From Arcobacteraceae bacterium (GTDB taxonomy: Bacteria; Campylobacterota; Campylobacteria; Campylobacterales; Arcobacteraceae): a stretch of DNA of 50,130 nt. The stretch lies in NCBI GenBank assembly GCA_028687375.1, contig JAQUAG010000016.1, forward strand, positions 1 through 50,130, written 5' to 3'. Numbering within the stretch: position 1 is the first letter of the stretch; each line of letters begins with the position of its first letter. Made by a program: the position numbers and the translations under genes. Positions 1 through 8,090 of this stretch are shown in pieces. The notes beneath the pieces were generated by a model. The model searched no databases, was not told the origin of the DNA, and saw only the letters and a program-made list of their open reading frames with translations.

Positions 1-960
<960 letters not shown>

Positions 961-965
961 AAAAC

Positions 966-994
966 TATAAGAAGAGGATTTATCCCTTCTTATA
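966..994 (+). terminator. Probable terminator of guaB
   Basis: Perfect 9-bp arms, TATAAGAAG at 966-974 and CTTCTTATA at 986-994, lie six bases after the guaB stop codon. An inner GGA/TCC pairing can extend the stem past a bulged A. The following T run is short (ACTTTTAC), so termination strength is uncertain. Confidence 0.6.
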
Positions 995-1066
995 ACTTTT
1001 ACTATCTTATTTCATATTATCTCAAGCTTTTATTTTACTATTCATATTCCATTAATAATTCTATTT

Positions 1067-1072
1067 TATAAT
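1067..1072 (+). promoter_or_regulatory. Candidate -10 box for the cytochrome cluster
   Basis: TATAAT lies 22 bases before the ATG at 1095, downstream of the guaB terminator. The flanking DNA is very AT-rich, as is usual for sigma-70 promoters in Campylobacterota, and no clear -35 is visible. This is inferred from motif and position only. Confidence 0.4.
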
Positions 1073-1094
1073 TTCAACAAATAAGGAGTGAATT

Positions 1095-1508
1095 ATGAAC
1101 AAAATCGTACTTGTATCCTGTTTAGCAGTTTTACCCGCATTTAGTTATGAGCCTTCAAAAGCATTAAATGATTATTTGAGTGAACTTAAAATTGTAGCGA
1201 AAAAAGTGAATCCAAACTTTAAAGAGTTTGATGCCACAAAAGGGAAAGATATATTTTTCACTACAAATATTGTAGATGGGAAAAAAATATCTTGTGTATC
1301 TTGTCATTCTGATAACCTATCAAAATCAGGTCAAAATATAAAAACAAATAAAGTAATCGATCCACTATCACCAAGTGCAAATAAATCAAGACTTTCTGAG
1401 ATAAAAGATATGAAAAAATGGCTTAGAAGAAATTTTAATGATGTTTACAAAAGAGAAGGAACTGCCCAAGAAAAAGGTGATGTTCTCCTATTTATCTCAA
1501 AAAATTAA
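1095..1508 (+). CDS. SHP-like monohaem cytochrome c (DUF1924 family)
   Basis: A secreted c-type cytochrome of 137 residues. Residues 1-17 form a signal peptide and a single haem site CVSCH is at 67-71. The pattern after the haem (G-N-x-K-T-x-K-x-I-x-P-L-S-P-S-A-N, then KKWLRRN and EKGDVLLF) is that of the DUF1924 family, which includes the Rhodobacter sphaeroides haem protein SHP, a cytochrome able to bind O2 or NO. An Asn in the SAN segment (about residue 96) could be the labile distal ligand. From memory, family members usually carry a Cys pair in the RRNC...REC region. Here those positions read RRNF and REG, so the disulfide is absent. The ATG follows a clear AAGGAG. It is the first gene of a cluster with a dihaem cytochrome and a cytochrome b, the expected partners of SHP. 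Confidence 0.8.
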   Translation: MNKIVLVSCLAVLPAFSYEPSKALNDYLSELKIVAKKVNPNFKEFDATKGKDIFFTTNIVDGKKISCVSCHSDNLSKSGQNIKTNKVIDPLSPSANKSRLSEIKDMKKWLRRNFNDVYKREGTAQEKGDVLLFISKN

Positions 1509-1516
1509 AGGAAAAA

Positions 1517-1960
1517 ATGATGAAAAAAATATTTATTAGCCTATCACTTGTTGCTTGCATTTACGCAGATGGATTTTCTATGCCAAAAGCAACAAATCCA
1601 TTGTATCAAAAAGAGTGTGCAAGTTGTCATATGGCTTTTCAACCGTCACTCTTAAATCAAAATTCGTGGACAAAAATGATGTCAAATCTTCCAAATCACT
1701 TTGGAGTAGATGCTTCTTTAGAAAAAGTAGATGAACAAGCTATTAAAAAATATCTAATTGATAATTCAAAAAATAGACTAAAAAATCCAAGCAATGAAAT
1801 TGCTATTACAAAAATGCCTTGGTTTACACATGAGCACAATAGATTTAAAGAGAAAGCAAATAAAAATCCAAAAATAAAAACTCTTTCAAACTGTATGGCT
1901 TGTCATATTCATGCAGATAAAAATGATTATGATGAAGATAATGTTAGAATACCAAAATAA
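1517..1960 (+). CDS. Dihaem cytochrome c (DHC-like)
   Basis: A periplasmic cytochrome of 147 residues with an N-terminal signal peptide (about 1-17) and two haem-binding motifs, CASCH at 34-38 and CMACH at 126-130. The segment between them, including LPNHFGVDASL, matches the dihaem cytochrome c (DHC) family, known in purple bacteria as the electron donor to SHP. The same LPNH(F/Y)G(V/T)DASL segment recurs in the C-terminal domain of the next gene, so the two DHC domains are homologous. It starts 8 bases after the SHP stop, with AAGG five bases before the ATG at 1517; a second ATG follows at once. It probably relays electrons between the membrane cytochrome b and the SHP-like protein. Confidence 0.82.
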   Translation: MMKKIFISLSLVACIYADGFSMPKATNPLYQKECASCHMAFQPSLLNQNSWTKMMSNLPNHFGVDASLEKVDEQAIKKYLIDNSKNRLKNPSNEIAITKMPWFTHEHNRFKEKANKNPKIKTLSNCMACHIHADKNDYDEDNVRIPK

Positions 1961-1984
1961 AATAAACACACCAAAGGGGAAATT

Positions 1985-3103
1985 ATGGATATAAAACAAG
2001 AGTTGCAAAGGGAATTATTTTTTTCAAAAACTATTAGAGTCTACCATTTTTTGTTTGCACTTTTTATAGTCTTAGCATATATTAGTTCAGGGAGTGATTT
2101 ATTTCTCTTACCTCACTCAATTTTTGGTGCTATTGTATTATTGGTAGTATTTCTTAGACTTATTTGGTTCATAGCTGGAGAAAAAGGGGCTAAGTTAAAC
2201 TCATTTGATTTAAACTTTTCATCTTTAAAGAATTATATACTTCACTATTTTAACTTCAAAGATACAAAACCTCGAAATCCAGCAGCCTCTTTTGCAGCAA
2301 TAACTATGTGGATACTTGCAATTGTAAGTGTTGTATCAGGATTTATTTTTATAGGTGCAAAATATGGAAGTGGCTTATTTGGAGGACTTTATAGTTCAGA
2401 TTTTGATATTCACACAATAAAAGAGATTCATGAATTAGCATCAAATTTTCTAATGATTGTTGCTGGTATCCATGTAGTTGGTGTAATAGTAGAAAACTTT
2501 ATCAAAAAAACAAATATTGCAAAAACAATGTTTGATGGAAAACTACATAGTGATGTGAAATTAGAACAACCAAATCAAATTCATAACTCTATAATTTTAA
2601 GTGGTACAATGGGTATTTTGATAATAGGATTTGGTATGTATATTTTTATAAATCCTAAAATGCCACTTTTTGATAGTTCAGCAAATTATATTAATTATAA
2701 GCTAGTTGCCCCAACAATGACACAAGAATGCACAGAATGTCATATGTTTTATCCACCAAATTTAACAAATCAAAAAACCCAACTTGAAATCTTAAAAAAT
2801 CTTCCAAATCACTACGGTACAGATGCTTCACTTGACGATGCTACACTTGTAACTATAACACAAGAAACAATGAATTTAGCACCAATAGAAAGTAGATTTA
2901 GATTTGATAAAGAGACTTTTTTAACAAACAATCAAAGTATCACAAATACAGAAAGATGGAAACATGACCATGAAGAACTTGGTGAGAATTGGTTTAAAGA
3001 GAATAAGATTAAAAAAACAAGTTGTAAAGAGTGTCATACAGGGATAGAAAATGGTTCCATTACCCCTTATGAATTGAATAAATACAGTAGATTACTTTGG
3101 TAA
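1985..3103 (+). CDS. Cytochrome b561-type membrane protein fused to a dihaem cytochrome c domain
   Basis: This 372-residue protein has an N-terminal four-helix cytochrome b561 domain (about 1-180) with helices near 20-35, 43-64, 103-125 and 150-171. Candidate haem b ligands are His21, His44, His149 and His163. A further helix near 203-222 leads to a periplasmic C-terminal domain carrying CTECH (249-253) and CKECH (347-351) and the LPNHYGTDASL segment also found in the preceding dihaem cytochrome. The architecture suggests quinol oxidation in the membrane with direct transfer to a tethered dihaem module, then to the soluble DHC and SHP proteins. It starts 24 bases after the previous stop, behind AGGGGA. 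The physiological acceptor cannot be read from sequence. Confidence 0.83.
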   Translation: MDIKQELQRELFFSKTIRVYHFLFALFIVLAYISSGSDLFLLPHSIFGAIVLLVVFLRLIWFIAGEKGAKLNSFDLNFSSLKNYILHYFNFKDTKPRNPAASFAAITMWILAIVSVVSGFIFIGAKYGSGLFGGLYSSDFDIHTIKEIHELASNFLMIVAGIHVVGVIVENFIKKTNIAKTMFDGKLHSDVKLEQPNQIHNSIILSGTMGILIIGFGMYIFINPKMPLFDSSANYINYKLVAPTMTQECTECHMFYPPNLTNQKTQLEILKNLPNHYGTDASLDDATLVTITQETMNLAPIESRFRFDKETFLTNNQSITNTERWKHDHEELGENWFKENKIKKTSCKECHTGIENGSITPYELNKYSRLLW

Positions 3104-3149
3104 GTTTTAGGTTTTGAGTGATAAAATATTCATATACAAGGAGTACCTA

Positions 3150-4282
3150 ATGATTAAAAAAAGTTATATATATGAAGATGGAAAATGGGACGCTGTAATA
3201 GATGGTTCACTCGATTCACAAAACACTCTTGTGATTTGTTTTGGTAGTACAAATTTTGATGATATCAAAGATGGATTTGAAGAGATTACAAATAACTTTA
3301 AAAACTCTATAATCATTGGATGTTCAACTTCTGGTGAAATTCACAATGATTTACTTTACACATCATCACTTTCAGTGATGGTTATGAAATTTGAAGCTAC
3401 AACATTAATGTTATCTACGGTACATATTGATAATGTAGATAACTCTTTTGTTATTGGGAAAAAATAGCCGATGAACTTACTAAAATAGATTTAAAATCAA
3501 TTTTTGTTTTGAGTGATGGGCTAAATATCAATGGGTCACAACTTACAAAAGGATTTGGTAGCTCACTTTTGGCAGATGTCGTAGTTACTGGTGGACTTGC
3601 GGGAGATGATGCAAATTTTTCTAAAACTTGGGTACTTGTAGATAATAAACCTGTCTCAAATTATATTACCGCAATTGGATTTTATGGAGATAATTTTAAA
3701 GTTGCTTATGGTTCGCAAGGTGGTTGGAAAAAATTTGGAATTGATAGAATGGTAACAGATGCCAAAAATAATATTTTATATAAGCTTGATGACAAACCAG
3801 CACTTGAAGTCTATAAAAAATATTTAGGTGAGAAATCAATTGAACTTCCTGCTTCTGGTCTTTTATACCCACTTATGATTAAAGAGGAAGGTTCAACTGA
3901 ATCAAAAGTAAGAACTATTTTAGCTGTAAATGAGGATGACCAATCTATCACTTTTGCTGGAGATATTCCTAATGGAAGTGAAGTTATGTTTATGAAAGCT
4001 ACTTTTGATGAACTAATAGAAGGTGCATCAGAGGCTGGAAATAGTTTACTTGAGTTCGATTATGAAAATCAAGAAGCTGCTTGTATTGCTATTAGCTGTG
4101 TTGGAAGAAAACTTGTTCTTGGACAAAAAACAGAAGATGAACTTGAAGCTGTTTATAGTATTTTTGGAGACAATGTAGAACAAATAGGATATTACTCGTA
4201 TGGAGAGATATCCCCTTTAAAAGATGGTAGATGTGATTTACACAACCAAACTATGACTTTAACACTTTTTTGGGAAAAATAA
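3150..4282 (+). pseudogene. FIST-domain sensor protein, interrupted by a -1 frameshift in an A tract
   Basis: FIST domains are predicted ligand-binding sensor modules coupled to kinases and cyclases. The 5' part (ATG at 3150, with AAGGAG six bases upstream) encodes the start of FIST-N (VICFGSTNFDD; IIGCSTSGEI) and ends at a TAG at 3465-3467 straight after six A's at 3459-3464. The next frame continues without loss: with one extra A, GKK is followed by IADELTKIDLKSIFVLSDG and then the rest of FIST-N (VTGGLAGDDANF) and FIST-C (EVYKKYLG; GEISPLKDGRCDLHNQTMT), which is complete to 4282. Nothing else is decayed. The break is therefore recent, a sequencing error in a homopolymer, or a slippage-prone (phase-variable) tract. 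The start at 3150 is preferred over a TTG at 3114 that lies upstream of the ribosome site. The downstream kinase has no sensor domain, so this protein is its likely input. Confidence 0.8.
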
Positions 4283-4294
4283 TCGTATTAGCTT

Positions 4295-5266
4295 ATGGAG
4301 ATCAAAAATAAAGTTTTAACAAGACAATTAAAAAAAACAAAGCTAGATGACTGTGAGCATATAGATCAAGATAAATTTTTAAAATTTTTAGCTTTGGTTG
4401 AAGATGCTTATGAAAGTATGGACTCCAATATCTATAGACTTGAAAGAGCTTTGGAGATATCTACAAGTGAACTTAGAAATTTTAATGACACACTAGAAGA
4501 GAGAATCACCTCTGAAGTTGAAAAAAATAGAGATAAAGATCAAAAACTACTCACCCAATCAAGATACGCAGGGATGGGTGAAATGATAGGTAATATTGCA
4601 CACCAGTGGCGACAGCCTCTTTCAGCAATCAGTTCAACAGCAAGTGGAATGACTTTACAAATAGAGCTTGACTTAGCTTCCAAAGAGGATATTCTTAACT
4701 CTTATTCAAAGATTATTGAATTTACAAACTTTTTAACACAAACGATTGATGATTTTAGAGGTTATTTGAAAGAAGATAAAGAGAAAATTTCATTTGATGT
4801 GATAGATACTTTTATGAAAAGTAAAAGTATTATAGAAGCTGTTTACAAAAATAATGACATAGATTTAAATATAAAAGAAGCTAAATTTAGATCTCCTAGT
4901 TTTGGATTTTCAAGTGAATTAGCTCAAGTTTTTCTAAATATTTTAAATAATGCAAAAGATGCTCTTATTGAACATAAAGAGAAAGAACGAAGAGTTTATG
5001 TCGATTTTATTGATGAACCTCTCTATAATACTATAAAAATAATAGATAATGCAGGGGGGATTCCTGAACATATTTTAAATAAAATATTTGACCCATACTT
5101 TACAACAAAACATAAATCACAAGGGACTGGAATAGGTCTTTATATGAGTAAAGATATAGTAGAAAAAAATATGCAAGGGGAATTGAGTGTTAAAAATGTT
5201 CAAGTAACCATTGATAATTTGGAATATAAAGGTGCTTCTTTTACCATCTCTATTCCTAAAAATTAA
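4295..5266 (+). CDS. Soluble histidine kinase (AHQWRQP type), partner of the FIST protein
   Basis: A 323-residue kinase without membrane segments or a recognised sensor domain. Residues 1-88 are largely helical and probably a coiled coil. The HisKA segment has GEMIGNIAHQWRQP with the phospho-acceptor His103. The HATPase domain follows, with N box (NILNNAKDAL), G1 (DNAGGIP), F box (IFDPYFTTK) and G2 (GTGIGLYMSK). The ATG lies 12 bases after the FIST stop in the same frame, with an in-frame TAG just upstream and only a weak ribosome site, so translation is probably coupled to the FIST gene. No response regulator is adjacent; the output is unknown. Confidence 0.9.
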   Translation: MEIKNKVLTRQLKKTKLDDCEHIDQDKFLKFLALVEDAYESMDSNIYRLERALEISTSELRNFNDTLEERITSEVEKNRDKDQKLLTQSRYAGMGEMIGNIAHQWRQPLSAISSTASGMTLQIELDLASKEDILNSYSKIIEFTNFLTQTIDDFRGYLKEDKEKISFDVIDTFMKSKSIIEAVYKNNDIDLNIKEAKFRSPSFGFSSELAQVFLNILNNAKDALIEHKEKERRVYVDFIDEPLYNTIKIIDNAGGIPEHILNKIFDPYFTTKHKSQGTGIGLYMSKDIVEKNMQGELSVKNVQVTIDNLEYKGASFTISIPKN

Positions 5267-5269
5267 ACC

Positions 5270-5440
5270 ATGTGTTTGATTATTAGCTTTTTATTTAGTT
5301 ATCTCTCTTATAGTTTTTTCATTGATGGTGATATTACCAATGCCATTATTAATGGAATTATTGCTATCTTTTTCGTAACACTATTGGGACGAAATATCTA
5401 CAAAAGGAAAAAAGAGAAAGACCATACTTCAATTTCGTAA
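5270..5440 (+). CDS. Small two-helix membrane protein, 56 residues
   Basis: A short frame starting three bases after the kinase stop. It encodes MCLIISFLFSYLSYSFFIDG, a second hydrophobic stretch at about residues 24-42, and a strongly basic tail (NIYKRKKEKDH). Two membrane helices followed by positive charges fit a cytoplasmic C-terminus. No Shine-Dalgarno sequence is visible, so expression would depend on coupling to the kinase. The stop is 6 bases from the end of the convergent gene, and the frame fills nearly all of an otherwise empty interval. I do not recognise a family. Its reality rests on the membrane-protein composition and tight spacing. Confidence 0.6.
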   Translation: MCLIISFLFSYLSYSFFIDGDITNAIINGIIAIFFVTLLGRNIYKRKKEKDHTSIS

Positions 5441-5446
5441 TTTTTA

Positions 5447-5977
5447 CTAAAATTTTGTTTCTATTTGTATTTTTCCACCGTTGATTTTTTTCTCATCTTT
5501 ATCAATAAAAACTTCAGGGCTTATCTTAAGGTCATCCCCTTTTTTTATATCTTTCATATCTTTTTCTAGTGGAATGTTGTTATAGTCTATTTTAGGAATT
5601 ATTTTTGAATAATTTTTTTCATTTTCTGGCAGTACTATTACTATTTTTTTTTCTTTTATTGGTTCTTTTTTTAATTTTGATTTTTCTTGCGTATTGTTAG
5701 TCTCAAGAGTTTTCTCTTTTTCAATGATTTTTTTTGATTGTTGTGAAACTATTTGTTCTTTGTGAAGAAGAAGTTCTTGTAATTTTTGATTTTTAACTTC
5801 TATTGTATTTAGCTGGTTGGTTACTTGAATAAGTGTAGTTTTTAAAGATTGATTTTCATCCCATAAAAGGTATAACCCTAGAAGCAAAGCTCCTAGAAGG
5901 CTATATCTTATAAAAATAGGGATAGGTTTCAAGTTACTTATTGTTGATACTTGTTTGAGTCGCTTTTCCCTTAGCAT
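5447..5977 (-). CDS. Single-pass coiled-coil protein downstream of the SPFH gene
   Basis: A 176-residue protein of unknown function. A basic N-terminus (MLREKRLKQ) precedes one membrane helix at about residues 22-40, then a coiled-coil-like stretch (about 43-95) and a Lys/Glu-rich low-complexity tail. The 5' end overlaps the SPFH gene by 44 bases in another frame, suggesting translational coupling. A TTG at 5932, just after the SPFH stop, is an alternative start that would remove the overlap but has no better ribosome site. Position and topology suggest an inner-membrane accessory of the SPFH protein; this is inference only. Confidence 0.7.
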   Translation of the reverse strand: MLREKRLKQVSTISNLKPIPIFIRYSLLGALLLGLYLLWDENQSLKTTLIQVTNQLNTIEVKNQKLQELLLHKEQIVSQQSKKIIEKEKTLETNNTQEKSKLKKEPIKEKKIVIVLPENEKNYSKIIPKIDYNNIPLEKDMKDIKKGDDLKISPEVFIDKDEKKINGGKIQIETKF

Positions 5978-6992
5978 CTACCCAAATATTTGGTGTACTT
6001 CCACCAGGTGTTAAGAAAATTTGAGCATTTGTATTCACTTTTAATGCTTCATTAAATTTCCCTTGCACTTCTACTTGTTTCAATTGAATAAGTTGAGGTG
6101 ATAAACTTTTTGAAACTAAAATATTTGCCTGTGCTGTTGCTGTTGCTTCAATCATTTTTGCATCAGCTTCCCCCTGTGCTATTGCTTTTGCTTTTTCAGC
6201 TTCTTGTTTTGCTCTTTCAACTTCATTTGTTACCCTTTGAGTCTCTTGTTTTGCAATTTGTACTTTTTCAATTTGCTCTTTGATTTTATCTGGAAGAACT
6301 ATCTCTCTAAGTTGCACAGATAAAAGTGTTACTGGTTTGTTTGGAAGACCATCAATATTTTTTCTCATTTGTTGTTCGATTAGAACAGCTATCTCATTCC
6401 TTTTTGTTGGTAAATCTTCAGCACTATAATTTCCAACAACATTTCGTACGATATCTCTTACAACTGGATTTACGATTTTTTCTTCCCAACTAAGTCCCCA
6501 ATTAGAGATAGTTGCAGGTGCTCCATCAGGCATAAGTCTATACTGAACTGTAAGCTCTATTGAAACAGGTAATCCTCTTGCATCAAGTACTGTAATAGCA
6601 GGATTAACTAAAATTCCAGCATCTCTTGCAGCACCCATATCTTCAACTGATTTATAGTTCATAATTCTTACTTTTGTATCAACAATAAATATTCTTTGAA
6701 TTCCTGGTATAAAAAGGTGAAATCCAGGATAAAGTGGATCTTTTTCATATTTTCCAGCTGTTGATAATATTCCTATCTCTCCAGAATTGATAATTACAAA
6801 TGGTTTTGCAACAAACATAAGTACGATAAAAATAATCGCTCCATAAATTAAACCTGTATTTTTTCCAAAACCTTTAAATTCTGGCATACTAAATGGTGGT
6901 TCATATCCCCCACCATTATTGTCATTATTACTTCCTCCACTATTTTTATTCTGCTGTTGTCTATTTTTAAAATAGTCATTGTCTATTGGCAT
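5934..6992 (-). CDS. SPFH/Band 7 (prohibitin-like) membrane protein
   Basis: A 352-residue member of the stomatin/prohibitin/HflK superfamily. A Gly/Asn-rich cytoplasmic N-terminus (about 10-35) is followed by one membrane helix at about 48-68 and the SPFH domain (INSGEIGILSTAGKYEKDPLYPGFH onward). A long Ala/Glu/Lys helix (about 228-285) then gives the typical oligomerising coiled coil (KQEAEKAKAIAQGEADAK). Such proteins form membrane scaffolds and can regulate the protease FtsH. The start follows AGGGA. It lies downstream of ilvE, an order I recall from Campylobacter jejuni (Cj0269c-Cj0268c). The substrate or partner is not evident beyond the overlapping downstream gene. Confidence 0.88.
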   Translation of the reverse strand: MPIDNDYFKNRQQQNKNSGGSNNDNNGGGYEPPFSMPEFKGFGKNTGLIYGAIIFIVLMFVAKPFVIINSGEIGILSTAGKYEKDPLYPGFHLFIPGIQRIFIVDTKVRIMNYKSVEDMGAARDAGILVNPAITVLDARGLPVSIELTVQYRLMPDGAPATISNWGLSWEEKIVNPVVRDIVRNVVGNYSAEDLPTKRNEIAVLIEQQMRKNIDGLPNKPVTLLSVQLREIVLPDKIKEQIEKVQIAKQETQRVTNEVERAKQEAEKAKAIAQGEADAKMIEATATAQANILVSKSLSPQLIQLKQVEVQGKFNEALKVNTNAQIFLTPGGSTPNIWVDAKGKATQTSINNK

Positions 6993-7038
6993 TTCGTTCC
7001 CTTTTTTTTCTTGATTTTATAAAGTTGTAGATTTTATG

Positions 7039-7073
7039 AAAAAAGACTTCATTTTACTTGAAGCCTTTTTTTT
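7039..7073 (-). terminator. Rho-independent terminator after ilvE
   Basis: On the - strand, GGCTTCA and TGAAGTC (7065-7059 and 7051-7045) form a 7-bp stem with one G-U pair and a 7-base loop, followed by six U's (7044-7039). The + strand reading also has a T run (7066-7073), so it could act in both directions. It separates ilvE from the SPFH gene. Confidence 0.75.
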
Positions 7074-7081
7074 AGTTTGTA

Positions 7082-8002
7082 TTAGTTTATATAAGTTAAA
7101 TGTTTGATATATTTTGGATTTTTTCCAGCAACTGTATCAAAATAAGCTGCTTGAAGTTTTTCAGTTATTGGACCTCTACTACCACATCCAATAATTCTTG
7201 CATCAACTTCTCTAATTGGTGTAACTTCAGCAGCTGTTCCTGTGAAAAATGCTTCATCTGCAATATACACTTCATCTCTTGTCACTCTTCTTCTTACAAC
7301 TTCAATCCCCATATCTTGAGCTAAATCGATAACTGTAGCTTGAGTAATAGATTCAAGTGAAGCATCATTTGGTGGCGAGATTAAAACACCATCTCTAACA
7401 ATAAAGAAACAAGCTCCACTCGCTTCTGCTATATATCCTTGATCATCTCTTAAGAGTGCTTCATCATATCCAGCTTCAACCGCTTCATATTTTGCCATTT
7501 GGCTGTTTAAATAATTTGCAACCGCTTTTGCTTTTCCCATACCTGAAGTATTTGGAGTTCTTGTAAATGAGCTAATTTTAACTCTAACACCTTTTCTAAG
7601 CCCCTCTTCTCCAAGGTATGCTCCCCATTTCCAAGCACTGATACTTACATTTACTGGACAATCTTTGTGGTAAAGTCCCATAACACCATATCCAAGGTAC
7701 ACAAGTGGTCTAATATAAGCACCCTCAGTTAAATTATTTTTAGCCAAAAGTTCCACTTGTGCATCACAAAGTTCTTCTAAACTATATGGCACAGTCATAA
7801 GTGTCATTTTTGAAGAGTTAAGAAGTCTTTGTGTATGCTCTTTTAGTTTAAATATAGCACATCTTCCATCTTCAGTTTTATATGCTTTAGTCCCTTCAAT
7901 AGCACCATTTCCATAATGTAATGTATGTGTTAAAACGTGTACTTTTGCATCATCCCAAGGTGTAAATTCACCATCCATCCATATAAAATCTGATTTATCC
8001 AT
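7082..8002 (-). CDS. ilvE: Branched-chain amino acid aminotransferase
   Basis: Catalyses the last step of leucine, isoleucine and valine synthesis, transferring the amino group from glutamate with PLP. The 306-residue length is standard for fold-type IV aminotransferases. Lys159 in the GKAKAVANY segment aligns with the PLP lysine of E. coli IlvE. Other family features are HYGNGAIEGTKAY near the N-terminus, YIAEASGACFFIV, and FFTGTAAEVTPI near the C-terminus. The ATG follows AAGGA at good spacing, and a TATAAT is about 47 bases upstream. A terminator follows the gene. Confidence 0.96.
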   Translation of the reverse strand: MDKSDFIWMDGEFTPWDDAKVHVLTHTLHYGNGAIEGTKAYKTEDGRCAIFKLKEHTQRLLNSSKMTLMTVPYSLEELCDAQVELLAKNNLTEGAYIRPLVYLGYGVMGLYHKDCPVNVSISAWKWGAYLGEEGLRKGVRVKISSFTRTPNTSGMGKAKAVANYLNSQMAKYEAVEAGYDEALLRDDQGYIAEASGACFFIVRDGVLISPPNDASLESITQATVIDLAQDMGIEVVRRRVTRDEVYIADEAFFTGTAAEVTPIREVDARIIGCGSRGPITEKLQAAYFDTVAGKNPKYIKHLTYIN

Positions 8003-8048
8003 ATAATTATCCTTTTTTATTAATTAATTTTTTCCCAAATAAGGTTGG

Positions 8049-8054
8049 ATTATA
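8049..8054 (-). promoter_or_regulatory. Candidate -10 box of ilvE
   Basis: TATAAT on the - strand, about 47 bases upstream of the ilvE ATG and inside the 88-base gap after the transglutaminase-like gene. The prediction is from motif and location; no -35 is clear. Confidence 0.45.
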
Positions 8055-8090
8055 CTCCATAATTTATCTAATTTTGCTTATTTTAGTTGA

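Noticed and set aside
3114-3149. TTG at 3114 as start of the FIST gene
   Set aside because: The AAGGAG at 3138-3143 serves the ATG at 3150 and would lie within the longer frame.
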